Shown: positions 1-13,947, counted from the stretch's first letter. The stretch: DNA of 64,000 bases from Nepenthes gracilis (GCA_033239525.1 BSYO01000035.1:4376627-4440626); one strand, 5' to 3'. Made by a program: numbers and translations. Notes: a model not told the origin generated them from the letters alone.

Positions 1-1720
1 GTCAAGAATTACAAGAGAAATTATCGTCTTATAAAGACTGATATCCTAATTAAATTGGACATCCAATAAGGAACCAAACTCCTCTGGTCAAATACTCTTG
101 GTCAAATACTCTTAAGCTTCTTTGCAAGATTTAAAAATTCAAACTGCCATCCCATAACAATACACTTGGTGATAAAAGCACGATGATTTGCCTCAACAGC
201 CCTATACTTGATAGAATTAGCCCTCTCTTTGGCAATAATGACTCGATCTTCATGCATGTTTTGGCTTTCTACTTCCCAAGCTTAGTGCTTTCATTTAGCC
301 ACTTCTTTCCCCATATCTATCAGACTGCCCTTAAGGCTAGCCACTCTAGCCTCGGCGGATATAGCTCTATCCTCCAAAGCTCTCATCACTAATGGATTGA
401 CAAAAGATCCCAACAAGCATGCCACTTCTTGTTCCAAAAAGAACCACTACCTGACATGGTCTGGCAACTCCAAAGACAGCAAGAAAGCATACTAGCAATG
501 ATCTTAAAGGTAATAGCCAAATCAAAGTTAGGATAAGGAATGTACCTCTTGGGGGAGAAGGTTCCCTCCTGTGAGGGGTCAGACAAAGGATAAGTAGTAC
601 CAAGGCTAGAAGGGATTGAAGGCATCAAACAATAAAGCAGCAGGAACAACTTTAACACGGGATTGTTAAAATCAAGAGCTTATCGTGAAGATTTAAACTC
701 ATTGCTCCCTAAACAAGGAGATATTGAACGCATCTTAGTATCCCTTGTGGTGAGGGACACTATGAAAAAAATCTCCCATGAAGCCTTCCTATCCCAAGGA
801 GGCAATGCAAGTGGTTGTAGTATGAACCTTCGGTCTAACTATAGAAGGAGTGTTAAATATATCAAGAGACCTATGTCCAACGATGATGTGAGCAACTACA
901 ACTGACCTTCTCCTATATATAGAGTGGTACAAGGAATTGTGCTCCTCATCTAGCACCACAAATGGGATGCTCTCCTCTGTGTGCAGAATGGGCATCCCTT
1001 TAGAAGGTATCATCACAGAATAAGCGATGATTGGAGTCTAGGACTAGGCCTCCTCTTTGGCTCTTACCTTGAACTTGCACTCAATGAAGGCCCGCCAATC
1101 TCCCTTGATCCTTCACCAGCAACAAAAGCAGTTAGAGAAGTTACTAGGCAATTGCTTAAATACCCTGCTCTAGGGCTAACTTTGAGGAATGTCTCTAAAA
1201 CAATTCATTTCCTCTCTTTCTAGGGATGAGAGGGTAGATTAATGACCATGTTGTCCCCAACAATCGTGTACCATCCCATTGCATCCAAAGCAATGGTGGC
1301 ATGGAAGTTGCCCATCTAATGCACCTTGTTGGTACATTGTTTTAAAAGGGCCATGCAGGATTTGGCACTAAAAAATACCTTCTCACTGACTAATCCAAAA
1401 TATGCCAAGTTTACATTGATTCACTTGTTGGACAACACCTAGTCAACTAACACTTTAATGTAGAAGAACCAATCTTTTTAATTCTTCATAAGATCAAGGT
1501 TTTCTGTACTTATCTTGAACCATTTTCAACAAGTCAATGAAACTCAATCATTCTCCTTGTTGAATCAAAAAACGATGTTAACCATCTTGATATCCATCTT
1601 AAGCTGATGGATTTAGAAAAAGATGTACAAAGCCACCAAGTATTTGATGGCATTAGGATATGAAGCCTATTTTTCAAATAGGTGCTGTAGATAACTATGA
1701 AATCATCACGAGAGGATGAC
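1..1720 (-). pseudogene. Decayed antisense retroelement ORF (Transposase_28-like with coiled-coil tail)
   Basis: Reading the minus strand from about 1720 downward gives, across stops and frame changes, a peptide resembling the gypsy-associated 'Transposase_28' family. Conserved-looking pieces are PNAIKYLVALYIFF near 1650 and a NLDLMKN(stop)KDWFFYIK stretch near 1460-1510, matching the family's basic-WFF core. Further down, about 440-100, is a heptad-like stretch including ALEDRAISAEARVASL, compatible with a coiled coil. The same two-part arrangement recurs antisense to pol in the elements at 27-34 kb and 46-56 kb, so I infer this is the additional antisense ORF of a Tat-like Ty3/gypsy element. 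It has many stops and no usable start. The family name is from memory of the domain; a profile search would settle it. Confidence 0.55.
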
Positions 1721-1839
1721 ACACTATCCTCCAATGATGGGATGACATAAGGGATATTAGAAGGGATGTTATATTTATTATAAATGTAGGTGACCTCAAG
1801 TAGCGGCAAAGAAGAAGCAATATTGGCAATACCTCTGTT

Positions 1840-2225
1840 GGGCTCAGTACCCAGGGTCCCCAATCCACCGGGTAAAAGGGACAAGTACTTGACCCGGGAA
1901 GATAAGTGTATCGAGTCCGAGAATGATCACAGCAGTCGAGAAAAGATCTCGGATTCAGTGCAGAACGAGGGATTTGTAGCCCGAGAACCCTCATCAAAGC
2001 TTTGAGCGTAAAAGCACGCGGACTTATCCAAAATCCAAAGTTCCAATCAAGCACGAGGACTTACGGAATGATAAAACTCAACACAAATCAAACGTCTTAA
2101 ATGGGATGACTATAAATTTTATTATTATTTGAAGAAGTTCTTAATTATTCAAGAGAAGGAGGCAATTTCATTCAATATCCAAAAATCCGTAACGCAAACA
2201 TCAAGCGCCCGTCTGTGGGAACCGA
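1840..2225 (+). mobile_element. LTR 3' end with primer-binding-site-like motif
   Basis: The interval 1840-2200 is more GC-rich than its surroundings and ends in ...GCAAACA at 2200. It is followed at once by TCAAGCGCCCGTCTGTGGGAA. The GTCTGTGG core at a fixed distance after a terminal ACA is repeated in the LTR-to-internal junctions at 46753 and 63541, so this is probably the end of a gypsy LTR plus its primer site. No recognisable gag follows. The LTR start is not defined. Confidence 0.45.
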
Positions 2226-4420
2226 TTAAAAGTCAATTCAACACATTCTAAAACACACTCAACAAAGATCAACAATCAACAAACCCCAAAAAGTAGCCTA
2301 ACCCGCAGCCTCAAGAAAAGAATTATAAAGGAGCCAAAAGACTTAAAAAAAAGATTTATTATTATTGAAGAATTCTTAATTAATATTTGAAAGCAATTTA
2401 TATTCATTTATGAGCTTTTTAGGATTTATTTAATTAATAAAAAATTCAGGGGGTTTATTACAAATAAAAATTCAAAATATTATCAGGATGTAGCCTAAAA
2501 GTATTATAAACTGACAAAAGACTTAAAAAAATATATATATCGAATACAGGACCCAAAAATGCCATATTTGAAAGTGATTCCAAACACAGATTATACATGA
2601 CCTTTTTAGGATAAGTTATTTAATTAATGTTGTAACATAGAAATGTGATGAAAAATTAATTTTTTAATTTATCCAATTTGAAAATTTAAAATTTGTTAAA
2701 TTTTGAGGACGAATTTTTCTAAGTGGGGAAAATTTCTGAGGTTTTGATTCTCATAACATATTAATTATGAGGTAATTAAGGTAATATAATTAAAATTAGG
2801 TTTAATTTATGTAAAAAAAATTAGGGTCCGAGAATATAGGATGAACAAATTTAACTAACCTCATGCGCCATGAGCACCAAATTACAATATTTGATAGATA
2901 AAATCAAAGTAATCAAGCATTATAATACAAACAAATTGCTAAAATGAATTGAAATCACCTCATAACTAACATCATGCTATATGACCACCTGAATTACAAT
3001 ATTTGATAGATAGAACAAAAAGTAATAACTTAAAACTATTGCTCTGTTTTACATATAATAAAGTTGATATCCAAAAATCTTAAAAGTATTCAAAACAACT
3101 ATCTTTTTGATTCAGTCATTTATAAATATTTTCCTGAGCTCTTTAATTTGAAAGAATAGTGAAAATCAAAATAAAAGTGAGTTAATTCTCAATAAGGTGT
3201 AATTTTCATAACTAAACATATATGCGCATTGAATAATATGATCAAAATCAGAAAGTAAGAACATAATTTTATAGATATGTTATGTATAGTTTGAAATTAA
3301 TAATCGATTTCTTTTTTAAACTATGTGACATCTAAATTATACCTAGATCATGCTAAAATTTATGGATCAAAGATCAGTTGTGGCATCACCGATAGATAGA
3401 TTAATACCAAAATTCGAGTTATATATATATATTTTACACAACCAAATGTCATATACTATTATTTTAAATTTGTAAGAGAGTATCATACATATAACCATAT
3501 AGATGGGACCAAATATCACTTTCAACTGGCGAATAATAGGTTTAAATCTCAATTATTATAATAATATATCAGAATATGCAATAATATATCTTTATCAATT
3601 CTCTCTAATGGTTCGTGTACATGACTTAAAGGTACATGTAAATAGAGTTGCAAAAAATTAACTTTTACACTAAATGTACATGAATTAAAGACATATTTTA
3701 TAAAATGGAAGTAAGATTATACACATACAATGCATATATTTTTTTACTGTAAAAATGTCACATGTATGAATATTTTGAATAATAAATATTCATGGAGATT
3801 AAAAAAAAACAACAATAATAAAAAGAGAATTTTGATATACTATTCTTAAGTTTAAAATTACTCAAAATCTTTTAAATCTCGCTTGAATCTTCCTTCTTTA
3901 ACCTTCCCTATCTCCTTCTTTCTCTTCCTCTCTATTCTTTCTTTCTCTTCTCCTTAAAAATCACAACAAAATAACTAAAATTGGCAAAATGGGGCCTTTT
4001 ATAAAAAATTAGCCCATGCGCACCTATCAGGTTTGAGTCAAGTACAAAGACAAACCATATGGCGCACGAACGTCTGTTAAGTTCTCATCAAGGACATACA
4101 TTCTACCTTCAATTCAGATTTGAAGAATTCTTAATTAACCTGAGGCAATTTATATTCATTTATTAGCCAAAAAATTTATTTATTTAACCCACCAACAAAA
4201 AATTTAAAATATTATCAAGATGTAGCCTAAAAATATAATCTACCTAAAATAGACATAAGTGCCTTAGATAAGTTATTTCATTAAGGTTGTAAATAGCGTG
4301 ATGAAAAAATCTGAAAGGATTTTCATCTTACTATCTAAAAATTTCTGAGCTTTTGATTCTCATAACGTTAGATAAGGTAATATAATCGGTTATAAAAATT
4401 AGGTCCTCGATTAGATATGA
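2110..4420. repeat. AT-rich block repeated three times with internal deletions
   Basis: A motif around GAAGAATTCTTAATTA followed by a CAATTTATATTCATTTAT-type stretch occurs at about 2115-2175, 2350-2420 and 4125-4170. The second and third copies stay collinear for several hundred bases. Shared anchors are ATTATCA(G/A)GATGTAGCCTAAAA at about 2477 and 4211, GATAAGTTATTT at about 2611 and 4268, and TTTGATTCTCATAACRT at about 2741 and 4353. The second copy (4120-4420) is a shortened version of the first (2340-2830). No coding potential is seen. Confidence 0.6.
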
Positions 4421-4484
4421 CTCAATTAAGAAGTTGACTTCGATCCAAAACTCATTTGACTTTAATATTTTTATCAATTCAACT

Positions 4485-4870
4485 GAATTTATTATCATGT
4501 AAAGTAAATTTGGGATCCATACCTTACAATTAGTAATAACAATGGATGATTATAAAACTCCAAAAATTTTAGGGTTTTAATTGAATTGTTCTAAAGATAT
4601 AACAACAGAAATGGAGGTCACCTCAAATTCAAACGAAATGAGATTGATATAAGCAAGTAGTTTTAATAGACACTAAAATTAGAAGTAAAGATATGACTCA
4701 AAAGAAGTTGTGTGTTTCAAGAAAATCATGTAAAGTAAATTTGGGATCCATACCAAATAATAACGGATGATTATAAAACTCCAAAATTTTAGGGCCTTTT
4801 CTAAAGAAAACCCTTCATCTTCAAACGAAATGAGATTGGATGATAGACATTAAAGTGAAAGCGGTGTGTT
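4485..4870. repeat. Imperfect tandem duplication
   Basis: The stretch starting CATGTAAAGTAAATTTGGG at 4496 recurs at 4728. Both copies continue with GATCCATACC, then GGATGATTATAAAACTCC, then AATTTTAGGG, then TCAAACGAAATGAGATTG. The second copy again lacks several internal segments present in the first. No gene is seen. Confidence 0.7.
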
Positions 4871-7800
4871 TAGAGAAAAACACCGATCCGAATGACGTGC
4901 CTTTTCAAAAACCCTTCACTTCAGGATGATACATTCAAATCCCATATATTCCTAAAATGGAATGCATTGATAACCAACGAAAGAAGAACTAGGTAATCAA
5001 GCCATGCATTGAGGAGGGAAAGTTCTAAAGCTAATGCTGCATTAAATGCTCCACTAGCATGTTGTTTCAACTACAAATGGCATGATGACTCCGACATTAC
5101 CTCAGCTACTATCAAACTAACCATTTAAATTGAACTACCTGAATAGAATTTCAAATAGTTCTAAAAGATAAACGAGTTGATCTTCTAAAATTTTCGTTCA
5201 GTATATTTTAAGAATATTGATTTGTCAAAAGGTTGAGTTACCAAATTCTACCGAAATTAAAAATTAGTTATCATGTTATTACTTAGCAGATTTCAAACAT
5301 TAAGACCAAGTCCTAGAAAAACTTTGGTTTGCATTTGTTGATTAATCAATACGTTTTATAACTTTACATTTCAGCACGTATGAGCACAAGTCCAAATACA
5401 AAAGGAATAAACTAATAATTATGATCCAAATAAGAAAAACAAAATGGATCAATATTTTATTCATTCTTAATAGTAAATACACACAAGTTATATTTCAAGA
5501 TAATTACACCAAATTGAACAACCCATAAGAAAAAAAAAAAAAAAAGATGTTGGAGTGGTGATCATCAGCAGCAGCCGCAAGATTATCATACGTTGTTCAA
5601 TCGGTGACTTGAATATACAAAGAGGGAAAGGGCAACACCAAGTTAGATGACCCTTACAAAATAATGTTGAGTAACCAAATACTAGTAGAGGGTGTGTTCT
5701 GGCTCATAAATTAGACCAATCAAAGAGAAATGCACTAACAAGGATAAACCTCAAGACATAAGGTTTTCCCAGTGAATACTTAGGCAAAAAGCCAATCCAG
5801 CTAACATTGATGTATAAAAAGAGGAACCAAGATGATTCTCCCTCTAAAAGAAGGAAACCAAAATGGGCTTTGTTATTTGCACTCGACAAGATATCACCGC
5901 ACTAAGATCATCTCTCTTCTATTTATCCATTGAGTAAGGATAGACTAAAAAAATCTAGCCAACCACATTAATAGTTGAAGTAAGGACATCAAATGAAGAA
6001 AATAGAGCGAGATATCAATCATTTTATTGTTAAAAAATGAGCCAAAAAATGAAGAGTTTTGAAACAATGACAAAGACTAACCCCTTTTACTAGGTATTCA
6101 AAGAATCTTTGCCATACAATAGAGTAGCAGGCCTAGTGATAAACACGATTATTTAGTAAACATTATTTACTAACATTGAGTCCCTTGGGAATGAACATTT
6201 GAAATGTCTTAGTGGCTGGAATAATTTGGACCTTCCATCTTTTAAACATTATTAAAGTTTGAATTCAACTTTTGAACTTGGAGAGTTAATGCGGGATATA
6301 ATATCAATCAAGTTGTCCCAATCTCTCAGCTCAATGAGCCTATGATTGATAAGCCCAAGATAGTTTGAAATAAGCAAGCGACATCTGACCCATTAAACTT
6401 GAGTCTAGAGAGTAAAATGTGCAATGGTGACATATCTCTAGTAATGATAAGTTAAGATCCACAATACGATTGGATGATTATTAAACATAACACAACCCAG
6501 TCTAAATTAAGAACTTAAATGGCGATATATTTTGGTATTCAACCGAGTAATTCGTTGCCTCTACAGTTACCCTAAATGATAATTTTTGGACTGACAAATA
6601 TCAACTATTCATTATCAATTCAATCATTATATGTTAACAACATCCAATTAATCTCATAATTAAAACGTATATAATGACAATTGAACTAATTAATTTTCAA
6701 CTAACCTATACACTCAAATTGTGGCCAATTATTTCTCCACAGAAAGTCATCGATAATTAATATTATAGCCATAAATATGCGCATTTTTATTAGAAAAGAA
6801 AGATTAAAACTAAAAAATAAGGAAAATAGAGCATAATTAACATTGAGAGCTGAATTAATTTTACTTACCAAAAAAAAAAGAGCTTAATTAATTATCTACA
6901 TCATGTCAATCCCGTCAAGTCACACCCCATTTATTAAAATAAAATATGTAATATAAAATATAAAAATTTTTTTATAAATAATTAATTAATTAACCATCAG
7001 TAAAAATTTAACAGAATTTTAAAATAATATATGTAGTTTAAAGCACATGTCTTTAAAATCTTAAAAAATGAAATCAAAATAATTTAATAATATTTAATAA
7101 TCAAATTTAATCTCAATCTAAATACCAAATAATTGCTTAGATCTTTAATACCATATTTATAAAAATCACCGGTCCAGACTATATAATAAATTAAAATATT
7201 ACATCCTAACACTACATTTATGGATTGCCTTACAAACGATTTTGTCTTATTCAAACTTAAAAACAATAACACTTGATTTCTAATTCAAATTCGTAATTAA
7301 TATTAATAATTTATTAATTTATTTAAATTTAACGTCATTATATAAGTCTTAGAGTTTTGGTCTCTGACTCCACTTCCAAATTTTCATTCCCTCAATCTCT
7401 TTCATATTTTAAGAAATAAGTCCAATTCATTCAGAGTTATTTTTAATTAAAATTATTATATTAGGATATTCTAAGAAAAGTTGAATGATACTTTTCTATT
7501 TTCACTCATTTGAATGAATATTGATCTTTAAAAAGCCATGAACTTATGTAAAGTTTTTAAAATATCCATATTTAAATTTAGAATTTCAAAATTGTTAAAA
7601 TATTCAAAATCTATCCTTTGAGACAACCCATGTTTGACATATTGTTCATAAAATTATATGCTAATGAGATAATTTTAATATAAAGATACTCTAAAATCAA
7701 AATCAAATTCATATAAGTTAAAAAAAAAAATCACATATTTCACTTGTGACCCTATTCTTCACAAATAAAATTACACCTATAATAAATTTTTTTATCTCAT

Positions 7801-8460
7801 CGAATTATAAAGTTGAAATGTATTTAGTAGACATTTCATGGTCATTATTAAAATATCTGCATATAACGTGATATTAATCTATTTATATATTCTTGTATAT
7901 AGTATAAATAATAGCTATGTGGTGTCCTCAAGTCAAAATAAATTTTGAAAAAAAAATAATTAAAATTTTCTAATATTATCTTACGTTTTCCAAACAGTTT
8001 TATTTACTTAGTTTTATTATAACATTATTTTGTACATTTAATACGATGACAGACTTGCTTATTCAAACTAAAAAAATACTCACGTGATATTTATTTATCT
8101 ATTTATTTTTAATTATAATTATTATTATAAAAATATGTATATTAAAATATTATATTAGGATATTCTAAGAAAAGTTGAGTGATACTTTTCTATTTTCACT
8201 CATTTAAATGAGGATAAGCCATACCGAACCATTTCATTTGTTTAATTCTTGCTCCTTTGAGCCCATTTGAGAGTTTGGGCTGATCTAACTCGGTCCACCA
8301 AATCTACTCGGCCCACTCCCTGAAGGGCCCAAGGCCCACAATATGAAATAAAGAACAAGGAAGATGGTCTCTATAATTCTTATGATGAGTATACAATTTT
8401 CATCTCAATAACGTTTCACATACCACTGCAACTAGAACCAATATTGAGGCACCGTCCTGG
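4871..8460. other. AT-rich intergenic stretch, no gene seen
   Basis: No ORF here resembles a known protein, and no splice-joined coding series is visible. It contains a poly(A) run near 5529-5545. A 62-base direct repeat lies at 7455-7517 and 8150-8211 (core TATTCTAAGAAAAGTTGA, followed by TGATACTTTTCTATTTTCAC), differing at about two positions. The segment 8215-8460 is richer in GC, with GGCCCA-type words common in plant LTRs, but it has no definable ends. Confidence 0.5.
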
Positions 8461-8610
8461 GAGTTTTATTTCTTAAAGAGATAAAAATTATTTTTTTAAT
8501 TTATATTATTTATTTTTAAATAAATTATTATTAAATTATAATTATTTATTTAAAAGTAGATAATAATTTTTTAAAAAATAGTCTCTATCTATTTTATGGT
8601 GTGAGGGCGG
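8460..8610. mobile_element. AT-rich foldback, MITE-like
   Basis: Almost pure A/T with long self-complementary words (TATTTTTAAATAAATT against AATTATTTATTTAAAA). It is bounded by a TCTTAAAGAGATA word on the left and TAGTCTCTATC on the right. Very similar AT-rich foldbacks occur near 12165-12265, 15160-15260, 17690-17885 and 45375-45520. The family and target duplications are not resolved. Confidence 0.4.
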
Positions 8611-9029
8611 GGTTCTGCTTTGCAGAGTAGGAACTTTGTCCCAAATTTAATATTTTTTAACATAAATTTTATATATAAAAAAAATAAATATAAAATAAAA
8701 TCTTATTCCCAACCCATTTACGACATGAGCCCCCTGGTTGCGTTCGATAGCAGTAGGGTACTCAACCAAACCCCGAGAAAAGGCCACGAAAGAGGGGCAG
8801 AAAACCAGCTAACGGTCGAGAACGGCCATTGAATCACGTCGAAGCTGAAGGCAGAGGAGGGAGAAACTTAATGAGGGATTCTACGCTCTCAGAGCTGTCG
8901 TCCCTAACGTTTCCAAAACTGATAATCTGCAGCATCAGAGAAGGAAGCGATTCAGTCTCAGATCGACGCCCTGAAGAAGGAATCAGGAAGTGAAGAATCA
9001 CGAATCCCTGAATCATTCCCACCTTCGGC

Positions 9030-9345
9030 AGCTGAATATAATCTTGAGAAGTTGAATGGAAAGCTGATAGATTTGAATATCGATGAGAAGATCCCCGAAC
9101 GAGACGCCATGATTATAAGGTCAATTCAAGCAAGAACAACCACCCGACCGCCAGGCTAATGGTGGCGTTGAAGGAGCTTGATCGAGCAGTTGATCATCCG
9201 AGCGTCTGTCGTGAAGGATTCAGTGATCCAGCGAGCAACGTTGAGGATGGGGAGTCGGAATTATACCCGGAAGCAGCTCAGGATGGCTTTAGCAGCCATG
9301 ATGGAAACTGGGTCAGGAAGATTTGGGATTGTTGGTAGACGATGA
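9030..9345 (+). pseudogene. Unrecognised coding-like relic
   Basis: This GC-richer island (about 8730-9400) contains a stretch that reads as protein in one frame from about 9033 to 9130 (KLNGKLIDLNIDEKIPERD within it). After a one- or two-base shift it continues from about 9128 to 9342 (LMVALKELDRAV, then SHDGNWVRKIWDC) to a TAG. Composition, codon-like periodicity and an acidic/basic mix suggest a former exon. I do not recognise the family. No start codon or splice sites are convincing, so it may be a processed or truncated pseudogene. Confidence 0.35.
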
Positions 9346-9399
9346 TGATGACGATAGGGGATTGTAGGACTCTGTGTGTGAGGACCGCAGGAAAATGAT

Positions 9400-12300
9400 A
9401 CCCAAATAGCTTGTTAGACGATGCTAATTAGAAGTAATATATTATACATGATACCACAATATGGTAAGGACACGACACGAAATAATTTAAGGGTTGGATT
9501 TGTATTAAATGTTTTCGTATCCCACAAAATAATTGTGCCATGATAATCAGATATAATATGATTAATAAACATATAGAGTTAAAAAATTATAAATTAATAC
9601 CGTTATAAAATTTTTAAACATTTAAATTTTGTTTCATAAGTACGCAATGGATTATGTGTTATAAATTAGTATCGTAACGTATTATCGTGTTAAATACGCC
9701 TTGGTGTGTCATATGACTTTGATATGCTTATTAATGGACTGTGGCATATCTTGTTGTACATTTCAAAAGTTGTGCTTATATTTAGTTTATTAATCACATT
9801 ATGTTTGTATTGATGTATATTTCATTTATTCATGTATTGACACCATACATCTTCACTGGCTTTGATAATTTCTAAGTCATTAAATTTTACAATGTAATCT
9901 ATTCATCTTCTTCTTTATGGCTATTGAATCATAACGATTTTAGAAATATACTACATGATCATGAAGTCGACGAGAAGGGATATAGCAGCATGGTATGTAA
10001 GAGAGTGATTCGTTTTATAAAATTCTTATTATGCATGTGTCAAATGAAATTGTATGCGATATTGTCTTACATTATTTAAGGATTCGTTCTTAATATTAAA
10101 CTTATAATCTCCAAGTCATATTATAGTAACTTTATCATTATAACATGGTATTCCTTTAATAATATAATGAATATTTTTTGTGTGTATTTTTCTTTTCAAC
10201 ACAATTTAAATATAAAAAATAATGTACCGTATTAATAGAAAATTTTATTGAGGAACGTGATGCGAGTTCTCAGGGGTTACTTTACCCTAGAATAGGACCA
10301 TGCCTGGTTCCATACATGTATTTCTCTTGTATAGGATTGATAGAAATCTTATATTTAGATAATTATTCTCTATATATATAGATTTATGGTTACTGTCATG
10401 ATCATAAGATTTTATTTTTATCTTTTTGTCTATTATATTTGAAAAATTCGTAACATTTGTTGGACATTGATAGAAGCCGAAAGAAGATTACACATCTAAA
10501 GTGGTCAATTGAGGATTGTAAGCTTCAAATTTAAACTTCCATGAGTTGAAATCTTAGGGCAAAATTTTGTTAAGTGCCTAAACTAGATGGTGCTTTTCTT
10601 ACCCCTCTCCTTTCCAAATCAGGTGAAGATTTGTGTATAGCTTCACCACCCAAATCTGACTTTATTCCCCTAGTTTAGAAAAAAAATGACAACCAATTTT
10701 TGCTAGCAAGAAGTTATTGTGACAAAAAATATCGCTAATTTAACAGTTTTTATGAGAATTATGGCTATTTTTTCGGTAATTATTATCTAAATTAGTCTTG
10801 TTTTAGCTGTTTTTACAATTACGATTATTTTTTCTCTAATTATCAATCATTAATTTGAAAAGTGATTTGGATTTAACTAATTTTATAGGTCATTGATTCC
10901 TACAAAACTTTAACTATTGATGACTGCCTTATTGAACCTTTTATCAACATAACTATTTTTCCAATTTTCATATTCTTCTTTTTGCATAAAGTTTTCCCTT
11001 TCTTCCACATGTTTATCTTCTTTTCTTCACATTTCACCCTTAGATTCATCTGAAAATTTGAAACCACAATTCTCCCATCTCTTTTATTTTTCCCCTCTTC
11101 AATCTCCATTTTTGTTTGTTTTTTGGATTCCTTTTGACAATTCCATGAAGAATTTAAATTACCCAAACCATCAAGATTTTGTAAGACAGATTCAGATTCA
11201 AGTATGAGATTTGTTAACAAAACAATATGTTACAATTTAACAATAAAAAGAAGCGGGTCCGAAAATCTGAGTTCATCACTTTTTGAGGATGTTGAATCTC
11301 CAGGAATAAAAAGAAGAAAAGGAAAGAAAATCATCGAGCTGGTAGCTCAGGAGCGATTGAGGATGAAGAGAACAACGAGCCGAAATTGGTGAGGAGTGGT
11401 GGGATGAGAAGAGATTGGAGCTTCGAGTGCTTGGATCAAGCGGATAGGAAGAGGAAGAAGAGGAGATCATCGGGCACAACTTGTTGCTTTTCTTGTCATT
11501 CAAAGAATTGATTTCTAAGTTAAGATTTTTCTTAATATACATCGCCATAATAAATACTGTATTGAAAATAAAAAATGTTAATTCAATCATGAAAAAATAT
11601 TAATGTCAAGATTTTTTTTTTTGAAAACGGTTTTTCCTATTATTAAAATTATTCAAAAAATATTTTTTTTTCTTATTATTAATAATAAAAAAATCTTCAA
11701 ATGGTGGTTGATTTATGAAAATACAATTGACATGCACCTTTTGTTGATGCACTTGTCATTCTCAAATTTTGTAATGCTCATATTTGCTGTTATGGCTCAA
11801 GATGTTAACAAGCCATCAATCAAGTTCTCATTTTCATATCAAAGGGCTTTCTTTTATGAAGGGAGAACTAGGTCATCCTTTCAATCCCAAGTGTCAAATT
11901 TAATCACAAATTAACTAAAATTAATTATTTAAAAAAATAATCTTTTCACAATATATTGTCAAACAACAATTAAAATTAGCATATATAGGCTTCTTAATTT
12001 CTTGTTTTTTTATCTTAGAAATAATTATAATATTTAATCATCTTAACACAATTATAAGAAAATTTAGAAATAACTAGCGCAAATACTGTCTCTAATAAAT
12101 ATTCTTTTTTTTTTTCGTTATAATTTTAGGTTTTTTTAATTTCATTGCTAATTATAAAAAAAGATATGGATAGAGTCTTTTTTTTTTTTCTCAATTTTAA
12201 TTATTTATTTAAATAAATAATTATAATTTAATTATTTTTAATAAAAAAATAAAAAATAAGTATTAAATTAATTATTTCTTTAGATTTGAACGGTTAAACA

Positions 12301-13940
12301 TGATAAATGGGAAAGTTCTATAACCATGAAAGATGCTGGCTAGCGAGTAGGTCTTATAGCTTTTGAGTTGTCCTCAGAGCATGAGTTAGCATCAGTCACC
12401 CATCTTTTTTCATATTTATCTCATTTTAATAAAATCAGTGCATTTACCATAATGCCCCTACTGCTTTTGATTTTTCCTTTTTTTTATGTATTCTTTATTT
12501 CCACCAGGGAAATTTGCTATGTGTGGGACAGAAGTTATTAATAAATATGTATTTTTTATAATAAAAAATAAATATAAAATTAAATTTTATCTAAAATCTA
12601 AATTATTATTCGATTGTATAGGGTTGGATTCTCAAATCTCTTGATTTGGATCTTATATCATAACAATTGATAAGATGTGTGAGAATTTGAACTCATTCAT
12701 CAATATATTTTTTAACGTTTAAATTATAAATATTTTTATATAAATAAAATATTAAGAGAAAATGGGAATGAATTTGAAAGTCAAAGATCCATTGGATTGG
12801 AAGGCTTGACTCTCTAATGTTTAAAGGATGCGAGTGTTTTGGGACAAGAACTCCGTACTTGCCCTTTCGATTTCATTTCGACCTCCGCTTTTGACCGAAG
12901 GAAAATTGTGTATTTTTAGCCTTAATATCAATTAGTATATCTTTCTAAAATTCATATGTCTATTTAACAAAATGATATATTGGTTAAATCCCAACTATTT
13001 TTTAAATTTTATAACTGTTCAGTACTTAATATTTATTATTTATTGACCATTATTACTTATTTAATATGGCCAATTTTTACTCGATTTATATAATTATTTG
13101 TTAATATTTAATATCAAATTTATTTTTCTATCAGGCCATTAATCGTCTTAACCTTTAATATTTCTAACCGTTTGACCATTTGATCACTCATTAAATTATA
13201 TGTCTAAAGAGCTTCTCAACTCACTTTTATTCTAGGTCGAGCCACTCGGTTACTTAATAGCCCTCTACGAACTTACAATTTGTGGGTTTCATATTCAATC
13301 GGATTGGGTTGACCTTTTTTTAAACCGTACCTAACAAAAATCACCCAATATTTTGAGATTAACTTACACTATTTTTACAAAATTAATAGAATTTTTGTAA
13401 TTATAGGACCCACCCCACTCATGAACCAATGAATCAACACATTTGCTATAAACAAGGCATCCCACAAGTAGTAGACTCAAAATTTAAGGAATTTTCTTTA
13501 TTATTCAACTTTTGATTTTTAATTGTATCATCCTTTTAGGCCTACTAAATAGACCACTATCTATCCATCTATTCTAATAATAAAAAATCTATAAGTTGTC
13601 GAATTATTTTCAATTAATATTGTGGAATTACTTACTTAGGAAATAATATAACAGAATTAAATGATTGAAAATTCAATCATGAATCTATTGACAAAGAAAT
13701 TGACAAGGATTTAGCTCCAAGATTTGATATTTCGTCCTTTTATACGTAATCTTGTCATATTTCTATAATATAAATACAGTTATACATAATAAAATTCATA
13801 TAATATAGAAAAATATTAATTATATAATCTATGAATAATATAAAAATATAAATAATAACAACACTAACCAAATATTCGATAAAGAATCACAAATGCCAAG
13901 GATAATATTATTATGAGTCTTAACCTCTTCAGAGTTGTTA
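9400..13940. other. AT-rich intergenic stretch, no gene seen
   Basis: I see only short chance ORFs. Those at 10900-11590 lie in a purine/pyrimidine-skewed segment with low-complexity translations and no domain signal. An AT-rich foldback like the one at 8.5 kb lies near 12165-12265. No RNA gene is recognised. Confidence 0.5.
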
Positions 13941-13942
13941 TA

Positions 13943-13947
13943 ATATT
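13943..13947 (+). repeat. Left target-site duplication of TRIM (ATATT)
   Basis: ATATT directly precedes the TG of the first terminal repeat and is repeated exactly at 14432-14436 after the terminal CA. Confidence 0.85.

Noticed and set aside
5704..5889. 61-codon minus-strand ORF
   Set aside because: No similarity recognised and not part of a splice-joined series.
11204..11590. Overlapping ORFs in a purine-rich stretch
   Set aside because: Low-complexity translations (Lys/Arg/Glu or Ser-rich) without start context, introns or family similarity.
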